The notes under the pieces: generated by a model
Told to the model about the DNA's origin: nothing
What the model saw: the letters and a program-made list of their open reading frames with translations, nothing else
Databases searched by the model: none
Shown here: piece after piece, positions 1 through 20,792 of the stretch
How the letters are laid out: every line of letters starts with the position of its first letter
How positions within the stretch are numbered: position 1 is the stretch's first letter
Program-made: the position numbers and the translations under genes
Origin: Portunus trituberculatus
Taxonomy: Eukaryota > Arthropoda > Malacostraca > Decapoda > Portunidae
DNA length: 64,000 nt
Direction: 5' to 3'
Assembly: GCF_017591435.1 (NCBI RefSeq)
Contig: NC_059295.1
Span: 37,130,539-37,194,538 of the forward strand

Positions 1-365
1 GGGCATAGATGAAAAGTAAGGTGTGGGAGGAATGAGGCTTTCGTAATAATATTGATAGATTGCATTGGTTGATCGATTGATTTCGGTTTTACTTATTTAT
101 TTATTTATCTACTATTTTCTAGGTAGGAAAAATTTGTCTTGCATTTTTTTTTTTTTTCATTTTTCATGCAAAAGTTCAGATAATGGTTGTGTATGATTTC
201 ACAGTAATGAATAGCTACCTACTGTAACTTCATGCTCTCATTCATGGTGGATTAGACTATTTACCTAGTTTGCGAGGTAATGGTCGAACAAATGTTAACA
301 AAATTTAACAAAGTAGCAGGTTAGAAAAATAAAATGCACGTAACGTACTATAATAAAAATGTCAT

Positions 366-402
<37 letters not shown>

Positions 403-456
403 CATTATAGTCAACGCTTACTTGCGTAGATACTAGATAGGGATTTTACCACCAAA
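1..456. other. Non-coding flank with a (CA)n microsatellite
   Basis: AT-rich sequence with no recognisable gene. It holds a perfect (AC)n run at about 369-401 and ends at the CCACCAAA target duplication (449-456) of the hAT element that begins at 457. Confidence 0.6.
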
Positions 457-755
457 TAGGGGTGTGCCGTGGGTGGGCCGTGGGTGGGCGCTTTAACGAC
501 TCCGGAGTCGACTCCGCCGAATCCGAGTCCGAAGGCCTGAGGGAGTCGACTCCAACACCGGACTCATCGCCTTAACGACTCCTGTCACAGCAGTGTGTAA
601 AAGTGTATACTGTTTGAGCCTTAAGATGACGATATCACTTTTATTTTGACGAAACTGACGAGAATGTATATAACTGAACAAATAAACAAAATATTTCTAG
701 TAGGGAGAGAAATTAAAAGAAAAAATGCATCTCCCATATGATTGGGCAAATAGTC

Positions 756-760
<5 letters not shown>

Positions 761-833
<73 letters not shown>
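761..833. repeat. (TA)n microsatellite
   Basis: Perfect dinucleotide run directly next to the 3' end of the LINE copy at 838-2180. The junction reads TATGTATGTGTGTGTATTTACC on the + strand, so the LINE tail passes through a short CA tract into the TA run. Confidence 0.9.
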
Positions 834-2294
<1,461 letters not shown>

Positions 2295-2709
2295 CTCGAC
2301 CAACATTTAATAATGAAAATATGAAAATAACTTCATGTATATAATTGAGGGAGTGCAGAAGACATGATAAATACTGGGGTAATAAGCTAGGTATGGAATG
2401 ACATTCGTGTGGTGATACAGGAGAGAAGGCATGTTGAAGTGTCCTGCATGCTTGGGGCGCGGGGAAGCGACTCTGGAGTTGGTAACTCCGGGGTCGCTCT
2501 ATGCCAGACGAGCGGGAACTGTGTGTGTGTGTGTGTGTGTGTGGTGTGGCGCCGTGGAGTCGACTCGCCAGCCTCTGGAGTCGGAATTGTTAATCTCCAA
2601 GAGAGCGACTCTTGCCCACCCCTACCACCAAGTTTCAAGACAATTGTCCGTCATGTCTTTTAGCTAACTCTATCAGCAGCAGCAGACCTGGAAGGAGGCT
2701 GGCAACTAA

Positions 2710-2797
2710 CGAGCCTTTTTTTTTTTTTTTTTTTTTCCATTGTGTGGTTCTTGTTGCCCTTGGCCGGTTTTCTCCTTTTATATACATAAAAAAATAA
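2710..2797. repeat. Solo 3'-tail fragment of a retroelement
   Basis: Long poly-T, then TTGTTGCCCTTGGCCGG, a T-rich stretch, TATACAT and a poly-A-like end. The same layout ends the LINE at 46646-46711 and recurs at 30396-30460 and 36418-36487, so this is probably a heavily 5'-truncated copy or a SINE sharing that tail. Confidence 0.5.
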
Positions 2798-3472
2798 ATG
2801 AATTAATAAAAAAAAAACAGTATTAAATGTTGAGGAGAACCATTGCAGGGAGAAGAGAATTCATCCTACTATCCTACTACCTCATAATGAAAATGTAACT
2901 ATATAATATTGTAGTATTACACAAGGATCGTTGAAATATGAGTAAAAAGTTGTTGTTTGAAGTCATCCAGGACTGTGCAATATTATCTTTGATCATTGAA
3001 CTGTGCAGCACGTTCTATAGCCGTACTGTAGTAGGAGTAAAATAAATAAACATAAATGCATGACGCCTTACCAATGATTGCTGGACTCTGGACATCATAA
3101 GGTTGTGTCTGTTACTTGTTCTTGCTTTGTCTTCTGTGCAACGATCGTGCTTCTGTCTATGTACTCTGTCTATTGTGAAATCACAACAGTAGATATGCTT
3201 ATGATTTCTTCAATAGTCTTTACTCTTTAATAGTTTTTTTTTTTCAGTAGTCCCCTTTTGTTTTCCTCTCTAGTTGGGCATTATTCAAAGTATACTAAGT
3301 ACATCACGTACATACACCTTTTATCCAGAGTATAGACTGCGGTGGGCGCAGACTGTTCAAGGAAATGTTCCTAGATAAGATAAGAAAGGAAAGGTAATCA
3401 GCGTAATCTTTCTTATCACAATTGCATGCCTATGTATGAATATATTTCAAAACCAACCATGTGCATATTCTG

Positions 3473-3475
<3 letters not shown>

Positions 3476-3529
<54 letters not shown>
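3476..3529. repeat. (GA)n microsatellite
   Basis: Perfect AG dinucleotide run of about 54 bp in intergenic DNA. Confidence 0.9.
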
Positions 3530-3532
<3 letters not shown>

Positions 3533-4794
3533 CAAAAACTATCTAATTTAAGTTCAAAGCGTTAGTGTTCATGGAGATAACTATTTATAATGTAATATTC
3601 TAAGGGACTGGACATTGGATTTGGGGTTAGGTAAGACGAAAGAAATAGTTATATCAACAAAAAAAATATATTGAAAATAGATCTTATGATATTATTATAA
3701 CTGCCTCCCAAGTTTCCTCTGTGAAAAGAAAAAGAGAACAAAAATAGTCACTTGGAAATCACAGGTTATCATTATAATCTAATAAACTCGAACAGTTTAA
3801 GAGATAGGCTTATTTTAATAACTAACAATCAAAGGCCTATGAAATTTTCTGCATTATTACCAAGCCACATTCTTTAATCATGCATTTGTAACCCATTCTA
3901 ACCTACAGTAAAACATGTGTTGAGTTTTTGCCATTTTCAAGTTGATTGTTTATAAAATCAACCATAAACCTCAAAATAAAGTAATAAAAAAATTAACTTT
4001 GTAAGTTGATAGAGTAAGCCAAGACAAAGAGCAAGACAAAACAGGAAACGTCAGAGATGTACAGTACAGCGCCTTGAAATCGGATGAACATCGGCGGCGG
4101 AGACATCAAAACCCTCCTACAGCATGCTCTACAATGGCCGTCACTGTCAGGATATTGTCTTAATTCACTGCTATTTTAGTCAATATTTTTTTTCTTATAT
4201 TTTCCAACATCGTTTGAGTATGTACAATTGATTTTTCAATCACATAGTGCATACCTAACATATGTTTCTTTGGTAAATAGGCTCAAACGTGCTGCGACCT
4301 TCTCCACACCTCTGAACCACCATCTACTCTAGTTGCATTATAGCATACACAAGTAACACTACCATCACTATTAGTCTATGCCACACTTATCAGTGTTGCT
4401 GTCACCCTTTGTGTCCATTACAACAAATGCACCATTCTTGCAATATACTTTGACATCTGTACCAATTTGATGCTGAATAAATTTACACTCAATTCTCGGT
4501 ATAACACACTGCATAACATGTTCGTAGACAGTTGCTGCAATCGTTCTATTCTAATCAATATGTATGTAGTGTCTGTAGGTTCCTTATTTCCAACAGTAAC
4601 TTTTTTTTTTTTCTGCACTTGTTTTGTGTGGCGATTGCGAAGAGCGTGGCGATCAGACCAGGGTTGCCGTTTGGTATTTTTCAATACCAAATTAGGGTAA
4701 ATTTGGTATTGAAAAATCCATTTGGTATTAAAGCACCGTGACTGGTATTGGACATAGATTTGGTATTGAAACGAAAGAAATTTGGTATTGAGCT

Positions 4795-4796
<2 letters not shown>

Positions 4797-4839
<43 letters not shown>
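4797..4839. repeat. (AC)n microsatellite
   Basis: Perfect AC run inside the hAT element, directly next to a LINE 3' fragment on the - strand. Confidence 0.9.
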
Positions 4840-4842
<3 letters not shown>

Positions 4843-5352
4843 CAACCTCCCCAGTAAACATAACATAACATAAATAATAGGATAACAAAGGGCCACCAGG
4901 GCCCATCTAGGTTATCCTGTTTCAGTCGCACAGCGACCTCGTCATCAGTACTTAAAGATACACTTACTAATTCTAAATATTTGGCCCATTAACAGGGCTA
5001 AGTCCTACAGCGAAATCCTCTACAATATGTGATCCTCATACATGGGGATCATGTCTTGTTTAACTATAGTAAATTTCTTATAAAAACTATCATGCAGCGC
5101 TATACATAATTATAAATCTAAGAAATTTAAGAGCTTATCTAATCTGTTTTTAAACATTGTCAAACTAGTGCTATTTACAACCCTCTCTGGCAATGCATTC
5201 CAGAAGTTTACCACCCTATGACTAAAGGAATATTTTCTTATATCTAACCTGCAGCCTTGCTTTCTAATCTTCCTGCCATGATTTCTAGTCCTATTTCCCT
5301 CCTCTAATGTAAAGAAAGATCTCACATCTATGTAGTTTGTATCTGAGAACAT
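4840..5352 (-). pseudogene. LINE reverse transcriptase C-terminal fragment
   Basis: The - strand frame 5352-5110 reads a typical LINE ORF2 tail: RTRNHGRKIRKQGCRLDI, then KYSFSHRVVNFWNALPERVV and FKNRLDKLL. The sequence from 5109 to 4840 is its 3' UTR, reaching the (AC)n run. The wording differs from the family at 838-2180, so this is a second LINE family, kept only as a 3' piece inside the hAT element. Confidence 0.7.
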
Positions 5353-5729
5353 TTTAAATAACAGCTAGTAATTAATCAATGTCTTTCATATCTAAGTTCT
5401 GGGTGAATTTTTACCTGTGCATCATCATTTTGTTTTCGTCACCCTGCAGACCCGAGACGCCAGGATTAGCATCATAAGGCTACAAATAATTAGTCATTAG
5501 TTAGGTCCGCGCCGACCAAGTAGCGACCCACGACAACTATTTTTTACATCCTCCCAGGCCGTCCCTCCCCTGTTCCTCCCTCTCATAACGTCCGGTTCTC
5601 ACGCTTCTGTTTCGAGACGTGTACGCGTCTCATACAAGTCCAGCAGCGACAGACGCGTCTCCCCTGTCCCCTCCGGTCAGCGCGGCCACTGGCAGTTGGC
5701 TCTTGGCTGTTAACTGGGGAGGTGCCAGC

Positions 5730-5843
5730 ATGTCGAAGTGGAAAGGTTCCTATGAATCTGGTCGCACTTACCACGCCGAGTGGGAAAAAGAATTTCCATG
5801 GGTAACAAAAGCAAAAGATGGCACTCAGCAGGCATGTATATAG
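5730..5843 (+). pseudogene. hAT transposase N-terminal fragment
   Basis: An ATG at 5730 opens a frame beginning MSKWKGSYESGRTYHAEWE, followed by KEFPWVTKAKDGTQQA. This resembles the start of arthropod hAT/ZBED-like transposases, where a W-x-x-xFPW segment precedes the zinc finger. The frame is lost just before the expected first zinc-binding cysteines, and LINE sequence begins at about 5845. Its position inside an element with hAT ends supports the assignment, which is by recall of family pattern only. Confidence 0.5.
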
Positions 5844-5844
5844 C

Positions 5845-7023
5845 TGACGAGGAGACAGACGGTGGTAAATCTTTCGAGCGGTTAATTAATCAAAGGTTAA
5901 GATCATACCTCGAAAGCAACGAAATGCTGGGTCCCCAGCAATTCGGCTTTCGCAGTAATGCTTCAACCGAAGACGCCCTTAATAGTATTATCACATATTT
6001 AGGTGGAAACTCGTCCTATTATAAATCTGCACTAGTGACAAAAGACGTGAAAAAAGCTTTCGATACAGTCTGGCGCACAGGATTGAAATACAAAATTTGC
6101 AATAACTTCGATCTGCCCCCCCTAACCTAAAAAATCCTGTGCAGTTTCTTGGACGAGCGAGAAACTAGAATCAGACACCAGGGCGTCTTCTCCGCTTATT
6201 TCTCCCCCCAGGCCGGAGTCCCACAAGGCTCCGTACTCTCTCCTACCCTCTACAACATGTATACCGCCGACCTACCCCGTCCCACCCACAATGATTCCTT
6301 AACAATTCAATATGCAGACGATGTAACACAATTGGCGCGCGCCAGAACGTTAGATCGCCTTACTGACAAAATTCAAGAAGAGTTAACAACCACAAGCTTA
6401 TGGGAGCTAGAATGGCGCATCCACTCCCATCCAGAAAAATCTAAGGTTACCTACTTTAACAACAAATCCAAACAGCCCCGCCAAATTTCACTTTATAAAA
6501 ACTTTCCAAACCCTGTACCCATCCCAATAAGCAAAGTCAACACTGTCCTTGGCCTCACCATCGACAATCACCTTAGATTTCATATCCATATAAGTAAAAA
6601 AGTCGCCATTGCCTCAGGGGCCCTGAGCAACTTGGAACGTTTTCGCGACAGTACTTCTAAGCTGAAACTTCACCTTTATAAAGCTTTTATTCTTCCTCTA
6701 ATAACATACTGCCCTCTTGCCTTGTCTCTCTCAGCCCCTTCCAATCTTCTAAAACTACAAAAGGTCCAGAACCGAGCAGTTCGTTTCGCACTTGGAACGA
6801 AGTGGTTCGATTTCGGACCTCTTCATCTCTTCATGAGGAGTCCAACATCCTACCACTAAACATCACACTCTACAACAGAATAAACAAACAACTAAACACG
6901 TTTCCAGACAGACACACAGACACATACAACTTCCTGAAAAACCTTCCCCGACCACACAGACGTCTACCCCACACCACCCTCCTTGACCCCACAGATGAAC
7001 CTCCTGATCCTATCTACAGATAA
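5845..7023 (+). pseudogene. 5'-truncated Jockey-like LINE reverse transcriptase
   Basis: The frame 5780-6127 contains FERLINQRLRSYLE, GPQQFGFRSNASTEDAL and KDVKKAFDTVW, then a stop. The frame 6149-6859 continues with QAGVPQGSVLSPTLYNMY, the catalytic motif IQYADDVTQ, HPEKSK and the thumb/tail region. A further shift leads into 6802-7023. The break at 6128 and the frameshift near 6830 show it is inactive. The N-terminal endonuclease is missing. It is nested in the hAT element 4659-8709 and its sequence is distinct from the other LINE families here. Confidence 0.85.
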
Positions 7024-7432
7024 CGGACTCCTCTTCCCCTCTTTCATCATCCTCCATCTCACCTTTCTTTCACTCCCTCTTACTAACTAACTCCTACTCC
7101 TATCCATCCTCCCTATCACTTCTTCACTAACAAACCTTATTTTATTTTCTCTCCATCCATCCTCCTTTCACTTCCTTTCACACTCTCCCTCTCACTTATC
7201 TTTACTACTAACAGTACCACTCCAGGTGTCAGAGTGGCATCACCCACACCCCATCACATGCCCCTTCCTACGGAGTGGGCCCGCGTGCCAACGCCTAGTG
7301 GTGTTTTCATATTTTTGTCTTATGGCTTTGTATTCATCTTTTGTTTTATGCATTATTTTTCCGTCTCGCAGCCTAGGCTTTAAGGGGCACCGGACCACCT
7401 CCAAGGGTCGGGGACAGCATTACCGCTCCTCC

Positions 7433-7780
7433 CAGTGACGGCACGGCATGGGGCCCCCGGCCGTCTGCATGACGTTCCGGTAGTGGCACCCCTGTGTCTG
7501 TTACTGCGGGCAGCCAGTACTGATGGAAGGTACTGTGAACGCACAAAACGCGGAACATTTTCATCACCTCCACAGAGGTAGTTGGGAGCGGCCAATGCTG
7601 GGCGAATGACGAGAACAACCGCACCCCTCCCTCTGACGGCGCGGCAATGGGGCCCCCCGGCCGTCTACATGACGTTCCGGCAGCGGCACCCCCCCGCGTC
7701 TGTTATGGAGGGGCCAGTACTGATGGAAGGTACTGTGAACGCACAAAACGCGGGAACATTTTCATCACCTCCACAGAGGA
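7433..7780. repeat. Tandem duplication, period about 198 bp
   Basis: Two GC-rich units starting TGACGGCACGGCATGGGG (7435) and TGACGGCGCGGCAATGGGG (7633) share long similar stretches, including TACTGTGAACGCACAAAACG and CATCACCTCCACAGAGG. They lie downstream of the LINE inside the hAT element. No coding signal is convincing. Confidence 0.75.
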
Positions 7781-8709
7781 CGCGGAACTGTTCGGTCATC
7801 TCGCCGTCACGTCATCCACCCTCACAAACAAACCATCTCCATCCAATTGACATTTTAATCCTTTACTTATATCCATAGCAGGTTGATATCCCCAGAACAG
7901 GGTGATACTCCAGGACCGGACCACTCCCGGCGGACACCACCAAACACCAATATCCACTCATCACATGCATTTAATCACAAATAAAATATTCATAACCCCC
8001 CTCACCAACCTCGCTAATAAAGTTAAAACATATCCTACAACCCCAAATCACCAATTCTACTACTATCCGTGGTTCGGAACCCACGTAAAACTGTAGGTCC
8101 CTCCGCTATACGGAAGTACTTCTCACCCCATCCTCTCTATGTGTCATCCTTTCCCCTCCTACTATCACGTACTTCACTCTTCCTGCTTCACGGTGTTTGT
8201 TGTTTGCACTGAAAACGAGTGGGTTTGGCCGCCACTTCCGTGTGGGTGCGTCGCCCTCGTCCGTGGCATTGGCGGTCCTTTGCTCTTGCGTGCTCGGTAG
8301 TAATGCGCTCTGCTTGGCTCCCCCTGGTCTGGTGCCGGCCTCCCTTGCCGCGTCCATCTCTTCTATAAAGAACTTCTATAATAGACGTAACGCTCAGTAA
8401 CCACAAAATTCCATCTTGCGCCTGGGTCAAGCCCCAGTGACTTTACCCTCTTACTGAAGCTCCCTTCTTATCACCCATCTATTCTTCTTCTGTCCCCACT
8501 TCCCCCTCCCCATCTTTCCTTTTCTGATTCTGTTCTGTTCTGACGGTGGCTTGGATGCTCTTCTTGACTAACCAAGTAAGTATATACTTTATTTCAACTA
8601 AAAGATTACGAAAACATGTTTAATCATTAGTTTGGTATTGAAAAAGTGAATCTGGTATTAAAAATGGAAGTATTTGGTATTAAGTCCCTGAGTAAATCTG
8701 GCAACCCTG

Positions 8710-8898
8710 GATCAGACCACATGGAGACTGCTCGAGGATCGGGGAGGATGGAAATGGAACTGTAGGTTGCGCGCTCGACCCCGCTACAACGAAGTCTTCT
8801 GAAGATTGTGTTGTTGTCTCTATATGGATTTTCTTTTTAGCACGATCCTTCTCCAATAGTTGCCTTCTCTGTTCTATGTACAACTTTCTTCTCGGCAT
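8710..8898 (-). pseudogene. Decayed ORF interrupted by the hAT insertion
   Basis: On the - strand an ATG at 8898 gives MPRRKLYIEQRRQLLEKDR followed by a Ser/Pro-rich stretch up to the hAT target site. On the far side of the insertion (4650-4418, -) an open frame continues with a basic segment and the phrase SIKLVQMSKYIARMVHLL. The two halves are not in one frame after removing a single TSD copy, so the ORF was probably already decayed. The MPRRK start and LVQMSKY segment recall the N-terminus of arthropod Mutator-type transposases, but this is weak. Confidence 0.3.
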
Positions 8899-9694
8899 TT
8901 TGGAAAATGATGTCAACAAAATGTTGAAGATGGACAGATCGTCTCCTAGGTGATAGGTGTAAACAAAACAAACTGGCTGACTATAGCATCGTTGTGGCCT
9001 GCACTGTCACAACTGTTTTAAACTATATTTATTTAATCATATGCTAGTGGAAATACAATCTTCCCATCGATCTCTTATCCGTCCCGTAGTGTTAAAGACG
9101 TGGAAGGCTGTCCAAAATCTACTCGGCCCTTGGTGATCATCTTATCTGATAAGTAAAGGTATCCATACTGTCATTCTTGTATTTCCCCTTCTAGAGATCC
9201 TTCTAGATTCCTGGCGCAAGCTTTTCATGACCAATGTATCCCCATTCAGATTACATAGCATTTGGCAAGCTTCAGTCTTATCCACATAGTGAAAGGCACT
9301 TCAAGGGTTTTATGGGCATAATCTTAGCCTAGGCATTTCGAAAATGACCATTTATTTGTGGGGGGTTCTTTTTTGTTGTTTTTGTGTTCTATACAAAGAA
9401 GAGACCAGCAGTGAAATTGATGAAGTGAATTAACTAAAGTTAACCAAATCTAACATCCTATGCCAAAGTTATCTCAATATAATCCCATTTACGTACTAAA
9501 ATAGCTAATTATCATAACCTTTTAATGAAGGCAACCTTTTGAAATATAATGGACAGTGGTGACTGGTTGCCTGAAGCAGAGATATTTCTTCCCCTTTGAA
9601 TTAGAAATTAGTTCTTTTGATATACTGCTCATCATATTATGTTTATTGCTAAGATACTATAATCAGTATTGTATATGAGTACTAATGTTTTCAG
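8718..9694. other. Flank of the hAT insertion and upstream region of CBY1
   Basis: The - strand carries an ORF start at 8898 (MPRRKLYIEQRRQLLEK...) that runs to the hAT insertion at 8717. The rest is AT-rich. A CBY1 5' non-coding exon probably lies here, for example ending at a GATAA|GTAAAG donor near 9153, but this is only a guess. Confidence 0.35.
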
Positions 9695-9748
9695 GGTGCT
9701 GAAATTTTGCATCTAAGCGATTGTTCAAGCATACCCAAGAGAGCAGTT

Positions 9749-9935
9749 ATGCCAGTTAATTTCTTTGGTCGCAGCTTTTCACCTGGCAAGTCTCCTCCAA
9801 GAAGGTCCTCATCTTTATCAAGTTTGAGAAGAGAATCAGATAAATCAGGGCAAGATTTAGCTCGTGATTTTAGTAAGATTAGATTGAACATTTCTGGACA
9901 AAATGCTACTTTTGATGATGGAGAGTGGGTATCAG
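9749..9935 (+). CDS. CBY1: CBY1 coding exon 1
   Basis: Residues 1-62 plus one base. The exon itself starts at 9695 after TTTTCAG, so 9695-9748 is 5' UTR. Donor is ATCAG|GTTAGT. Confidence 0.9.
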
Positions 9936-10964
9936 GTTAGTTTAATTATAATTAGTCATGAATGATTTGCTGAATTAATCTTAGGAAGATTGCCAGATAC
10001 AGTACTTTACTTATGCTTATGGTGTTTCTGCATATAAGTAGTTCAGTGCATATTTTAAGGTAACTCATTTTTCCCATAGAGGGTGGATCAAGGGGACGTG
10101 TTAGCAACCGTGAGGTGGCTCAGCTCTGTCAGAAAAATCAATCCTTGTTAGAGGAAAACAATCTGCTAAAACTGAAGGTGGAACTTTTACTTGATATGGT
10201 AAGCCATCACAAAATATAAAAAGTCTTGATTCAATGCAGGATTGATTTTTCACATATGTAAGTTTTCTTTCACTTTTTATCAGTGAACAATATGGGTTAA
10301 GGACTTGTAATCAATCATAGGAAAAATTATCTATTTTACAGAACCCCTAATCTTTATGAGCTACACTGCTTGTGGAAAATATCCCCTAAGAGATGATAAC
10401 AGTAGAAAAGTCTTAATGGCTTTTATCCCAAAGTTCTTCCCTTTGTTTTCCACTAGCCTTTGCCTCCTACCAGTACCTTTGATTTCAATCATGTACACTC
10501 TCTACAGTTTACTTTTTTTTTCACTCCATTATATTGGGGGTGGTTAAGCACCTTTTGTGTACTTCTTTTCGTTCATTCTACCATCATACACTTCACACTG
10601 TTTGCCCAGATGCCCTTACTGCATCCTTTTTACATGCTTCCCTTGCTTCTATCCACTGATTATGCTTCACTTATCTCAGATAACTCATTACCACAACACA
10701 TGTGCTCAACTGCTGTGCCTTATTCCACATCTAAGTCTTCGAGTCACTCATAAATAGTGGTAGACAAATATAGTATGCTACTTCATCCATATTTACAGAA
10801 GTTAGATGACATAAATCTCCATGATTTTTTTTACACTAACAATTGATCTGTAAATATATTTAATGGTTACTTGAGATTTTTAAATTTTTGTATTTCAGTT
10901 GACTGAGAAGTCTGCAGATACTTTACTTAAGGACAAGGAGCTCAACCGATTAAAATCAAGATGA
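9749..10964 (+). CDS. CBY1: Protein chibby homolog 1 (three coding exons)
   Basis: Joining 9749-9935, 10080-10198 and 10899-10964 gives a complete 123-residue protein; vertebrate chibby is about 126. All introns have GT-AG borders and phases agree. The N-terminus MPVNFFGRSFSPGKSPPRR followed by SSSLSSL matches the chibby FSPKKTPPRKSASLSNL region, which includes the 14-3-3/Akt serine motif (here about residue 22). The middle has the FDDGEW block. The C-terminal half (about 71-115) is a leucine-rich coiled coil with LLEENNLLKLKVELLLDML. Chibby binds beta-catenin and acts at the basal body/ciliary base. The acceptor TTTTCAG at 9694 shows the first coding exon also carries 5' UTR, so an upstream non-coding exon exists. 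The ATG at 9749 was chosen by alignment with the family start. It is tail to tail with COQ3, whose stop lies 0.8 kb downstream. Confidence 0.93.
10080..10198 (+). CDS. CBY1: CBY1 coding exon 2
   Basis: Acceptor CCCATAG, donor GATATG|GTAAGC. Encodes the first half of the coiled coil (residues 63-102). Confidence 0.92.
10899..10964 (+). CDS. CBY1: CBY1 coding exon 3
   Basis: Acceptor TATTTCAG. Encodes LTEKSADTLLKDKELNRLKS, R and stop TGA at 10962-10964. It completes the coiled coil and ends in basic residues, as chibby does. Confidence 0.92.
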   Translation: MTEKSADTLLKDKELNRLKSR

Positions 10965-11745
10965 TGTGGAAGGATGATCCTCACGACTTCAGTTTAGTGA
11001 ATTTTATCAGAAGGTAGCTCTAGTCTTCCCTGGTCATGAGTAAGATCAATGATATGGCCACCTACTAAAGAGGATGGATAAGCCTATTGTTAGCACTGCA
11101 AACATAGTATATAATATTTCAACAATACAGTAAATAGATATGATTAATTGAAAGTGAATAGAGTCAAAAGCTTCTCATCACATCTGTTGATCTTTTCCTT
11201 TACACTGTCTTGATTCTCCCAGTGCTAAAATGTTGCATCTTCCTATCTTCTATCACCATTTTCTTAGTTACTACTTTCTGTATGCTAGATGCTATTCTAT
11301 TCACCTTCCTGATGCAATATTTAATCCAGTACATCCTTCTCATCATTTTATTTGTAAACTTTATAACTATTTTTATTTCTGTTTTCCCCTTCCCATGACA
11401 AACTGTTTCAAAAGAATAGATCTCAAAAAAATAAATTGGTCTTTTCTTGTTGGTTCTCTAAGGATTTCCAAGTTACTCCTTTTACTTTGTCTTACACATT
11501 GTGGGATGCTAAGACAAACGTACAGGGCAGCTTTACTTACTGTCAGACTTCTTAATGTCCTTATTTTCAAGAACTGTATCAGTACACATAAATTACACTT
11601 TATTTCACTGACAATGATAATGGTGATTATATAAATGATGGTGTATTGCTGTACAGTGTTTTAATACAGTGAATTAAAGAAAATGCAAAAACTTGATAAC
11701 AATGTATTATTTTACTTACATCAATTCTACAATGACTTTCCAAAA

Positions 11746-19426
<7,681 letters not shown>

Positions 19427-19591
19427 AGTCACTATATCTACAGAGAAAAACAAAAATATTTAAGCACATGCCACAGGAGGCCATCAGTCACACTAGCATC
19501 ACACATTTATAGTGTAGTGGCCCAGAATATCAAATAAAGTAGACTTTCACTAAACATAAGAGCTATGTATGTCATGAGTCTGTCTTGCAAA

Positions 19592-19593
<2 letters not shown>

Positions 19594-19641
<48 letters not shown>
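19594..19641. repeat. (CT)n microsatellite
   Basis: Perfect CT run in the first COQ3 intron. Confidence 0.9.
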
Positions 19642-19644
<3 letters not shown>

Positions 19645-19926
19645 ATGTTACAAACAATTTTGAGCATAAAACACATGAAAATACTTCATCTCGCCTCTTC
19701 TTTTTTCATCCCTCTATGATCTTAAAAATGGGACTCATTGGGAAACAAGGTCTAAGGGGGGAGGGGGGAACAGGAAAATGGTTATTTTATAGTATTTGAA
19801 TAGATCAAATGGTCCAGTGTAACTCCGCTCCTTATTTTCCTATTACTTCCTTCCAGACCTTCACAAAAACCCATGGTATACATATCATACGATAATATAA
19901 AGAGGAGGAAAAATTTCACTAATCAT

Positions 19927-20354
19927 CTTGATGCTACAGGTGACTCAGGGTTTCTTCTAAGCCAGGTTTTTATATCTAGCTACCCCAAAGAAGGACTTGT
20001 GGGAAATTAAACACTTCATGCCATGTTGGAAAATAAGTTATTACTGTCAAAAATATATATCACTACCATACTTTAAATATTCTAACCTATCCCAAGCTTT
20101 GCACAGCTAAGCTATACCTTCCTAACTAAGGTAGAAATTTCTTCACAGGTTACATTTATGTTAGGTTGGGTTAGACTATATAAAGCTTAATAGTGAAGCT
20201 TAGATTAGGTTTAGGTTAGAATATACAAACCATGATAGTGATCTATTTTCAACATGGCATGAAGTGTTTCATTTCCCACAAGTGCCATTTGGGGATAGAC
20301 ACACACACAAAAAAAATGGTTTATGAGAAATCCCGGGTCACTTGTAGCATCAAG
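19927..20354. repeat. Foldback (inverted-repeat) element in the first COQ3 intron
   Basis: CTTGATGCTACAGGTGACTC at 19927 is matched in inverse near 20354 (GTCACTTGTAGCATCAAG). ACTTGTGGGAAATTAAACAC and CATGCCATGTTG (19995-20030) are matched in inverse by 20243-20283. The arms converge on a centre near 20140. Probably a MITE; target duplications are not clear. Confidence 0.7.
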
Positions 20355-20792
20355 AACATAAGTGACATTTTTCTGCCACTTTATACTGTCATGCTATATG
20401 TATACTATGGGTTTTGTAAAGATCTAGAAAAAAAAAAAAAAAGGAGACAGTTACACTCTACCATTGTCTTTGAATGAAAATGGTAGCTTAAAAGATGTGA
20501 ATTCTAATCTAACTAACCCTGACTTGACCTAACTTAACCTAACCTTCCATAAAGTAAATTTCTCAGTATCCATAAAGGCAATGAAAAGCAATTCTCCAGA
20601 ACGTTATGGTCATCTTTTAAAGCAATAATTCATAATCAAAGACCAATAACAAACATTTCAGTACACCAAGTCCCACGTGGTAAGCTACAAGAACTATTAG
20701 TTATACCTGTACAACATTCAGAAGTGACTGACGAGGTTGGGAGAGGTTAGGTAACTAAAAGACCCTTGAGTTTCGTACATGTTGTCACTTAC

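Larger units (their letters stand above)
2633..4650. other. Intergenic DNA with a LINE/SINE tail and a (GA)n run
   Basis: No gene was recognised. It contains a poly-T plus TTGCCCTTGGCC tail fragment (2710-2797) and a (GA)n microsatellite (3476-3529). The last part (4418-4650) belongs to an older open frame on the - strand that was interrupted by the hAT element at 4659. Confidence 0.5.
4659..8709 (+). mobile_element. hAT transposon remnant with perfect 8-bp TSD, host to a nested LINE
   Basis: The ends are CAGGGTTGCC and GGCAACCCTG, perfect 10-bp inverted repeats. They are flanked by identical GATCAGAC duplications at 4651-4658 and 8710-8717. An 8-bp TSD with CAGGG ends is the hAT signature. 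TTTGGTATT motifs repeat many times near both ends (4669-4796, 8630-8685), typical of hAT subterminal binding sites. Inside are a transposase N-terminus (5730-5835), LINE fragments (4840-5352 on -, 5845-7023 on +) and a tandem duplication at 7433-7780. The perfect TSD implies fairly recent insertion or good preservation. Confidence 0.85.

Noticed and set aside
7582..8430. ORFs in the GC-rich part of the hAT element
   Set aside because: They overlap in many frames within a tandem duplication and a LINE 3' region, with no motif support.
20160..20560. Telomere-like TTAGG repeats (GGTTAGG/CCTAACC words near 20165-20225, 20510-20545 and 21900-21915)
   Set aside because: Only two or three units each with irregular spacing; not an interstitial telomere array.
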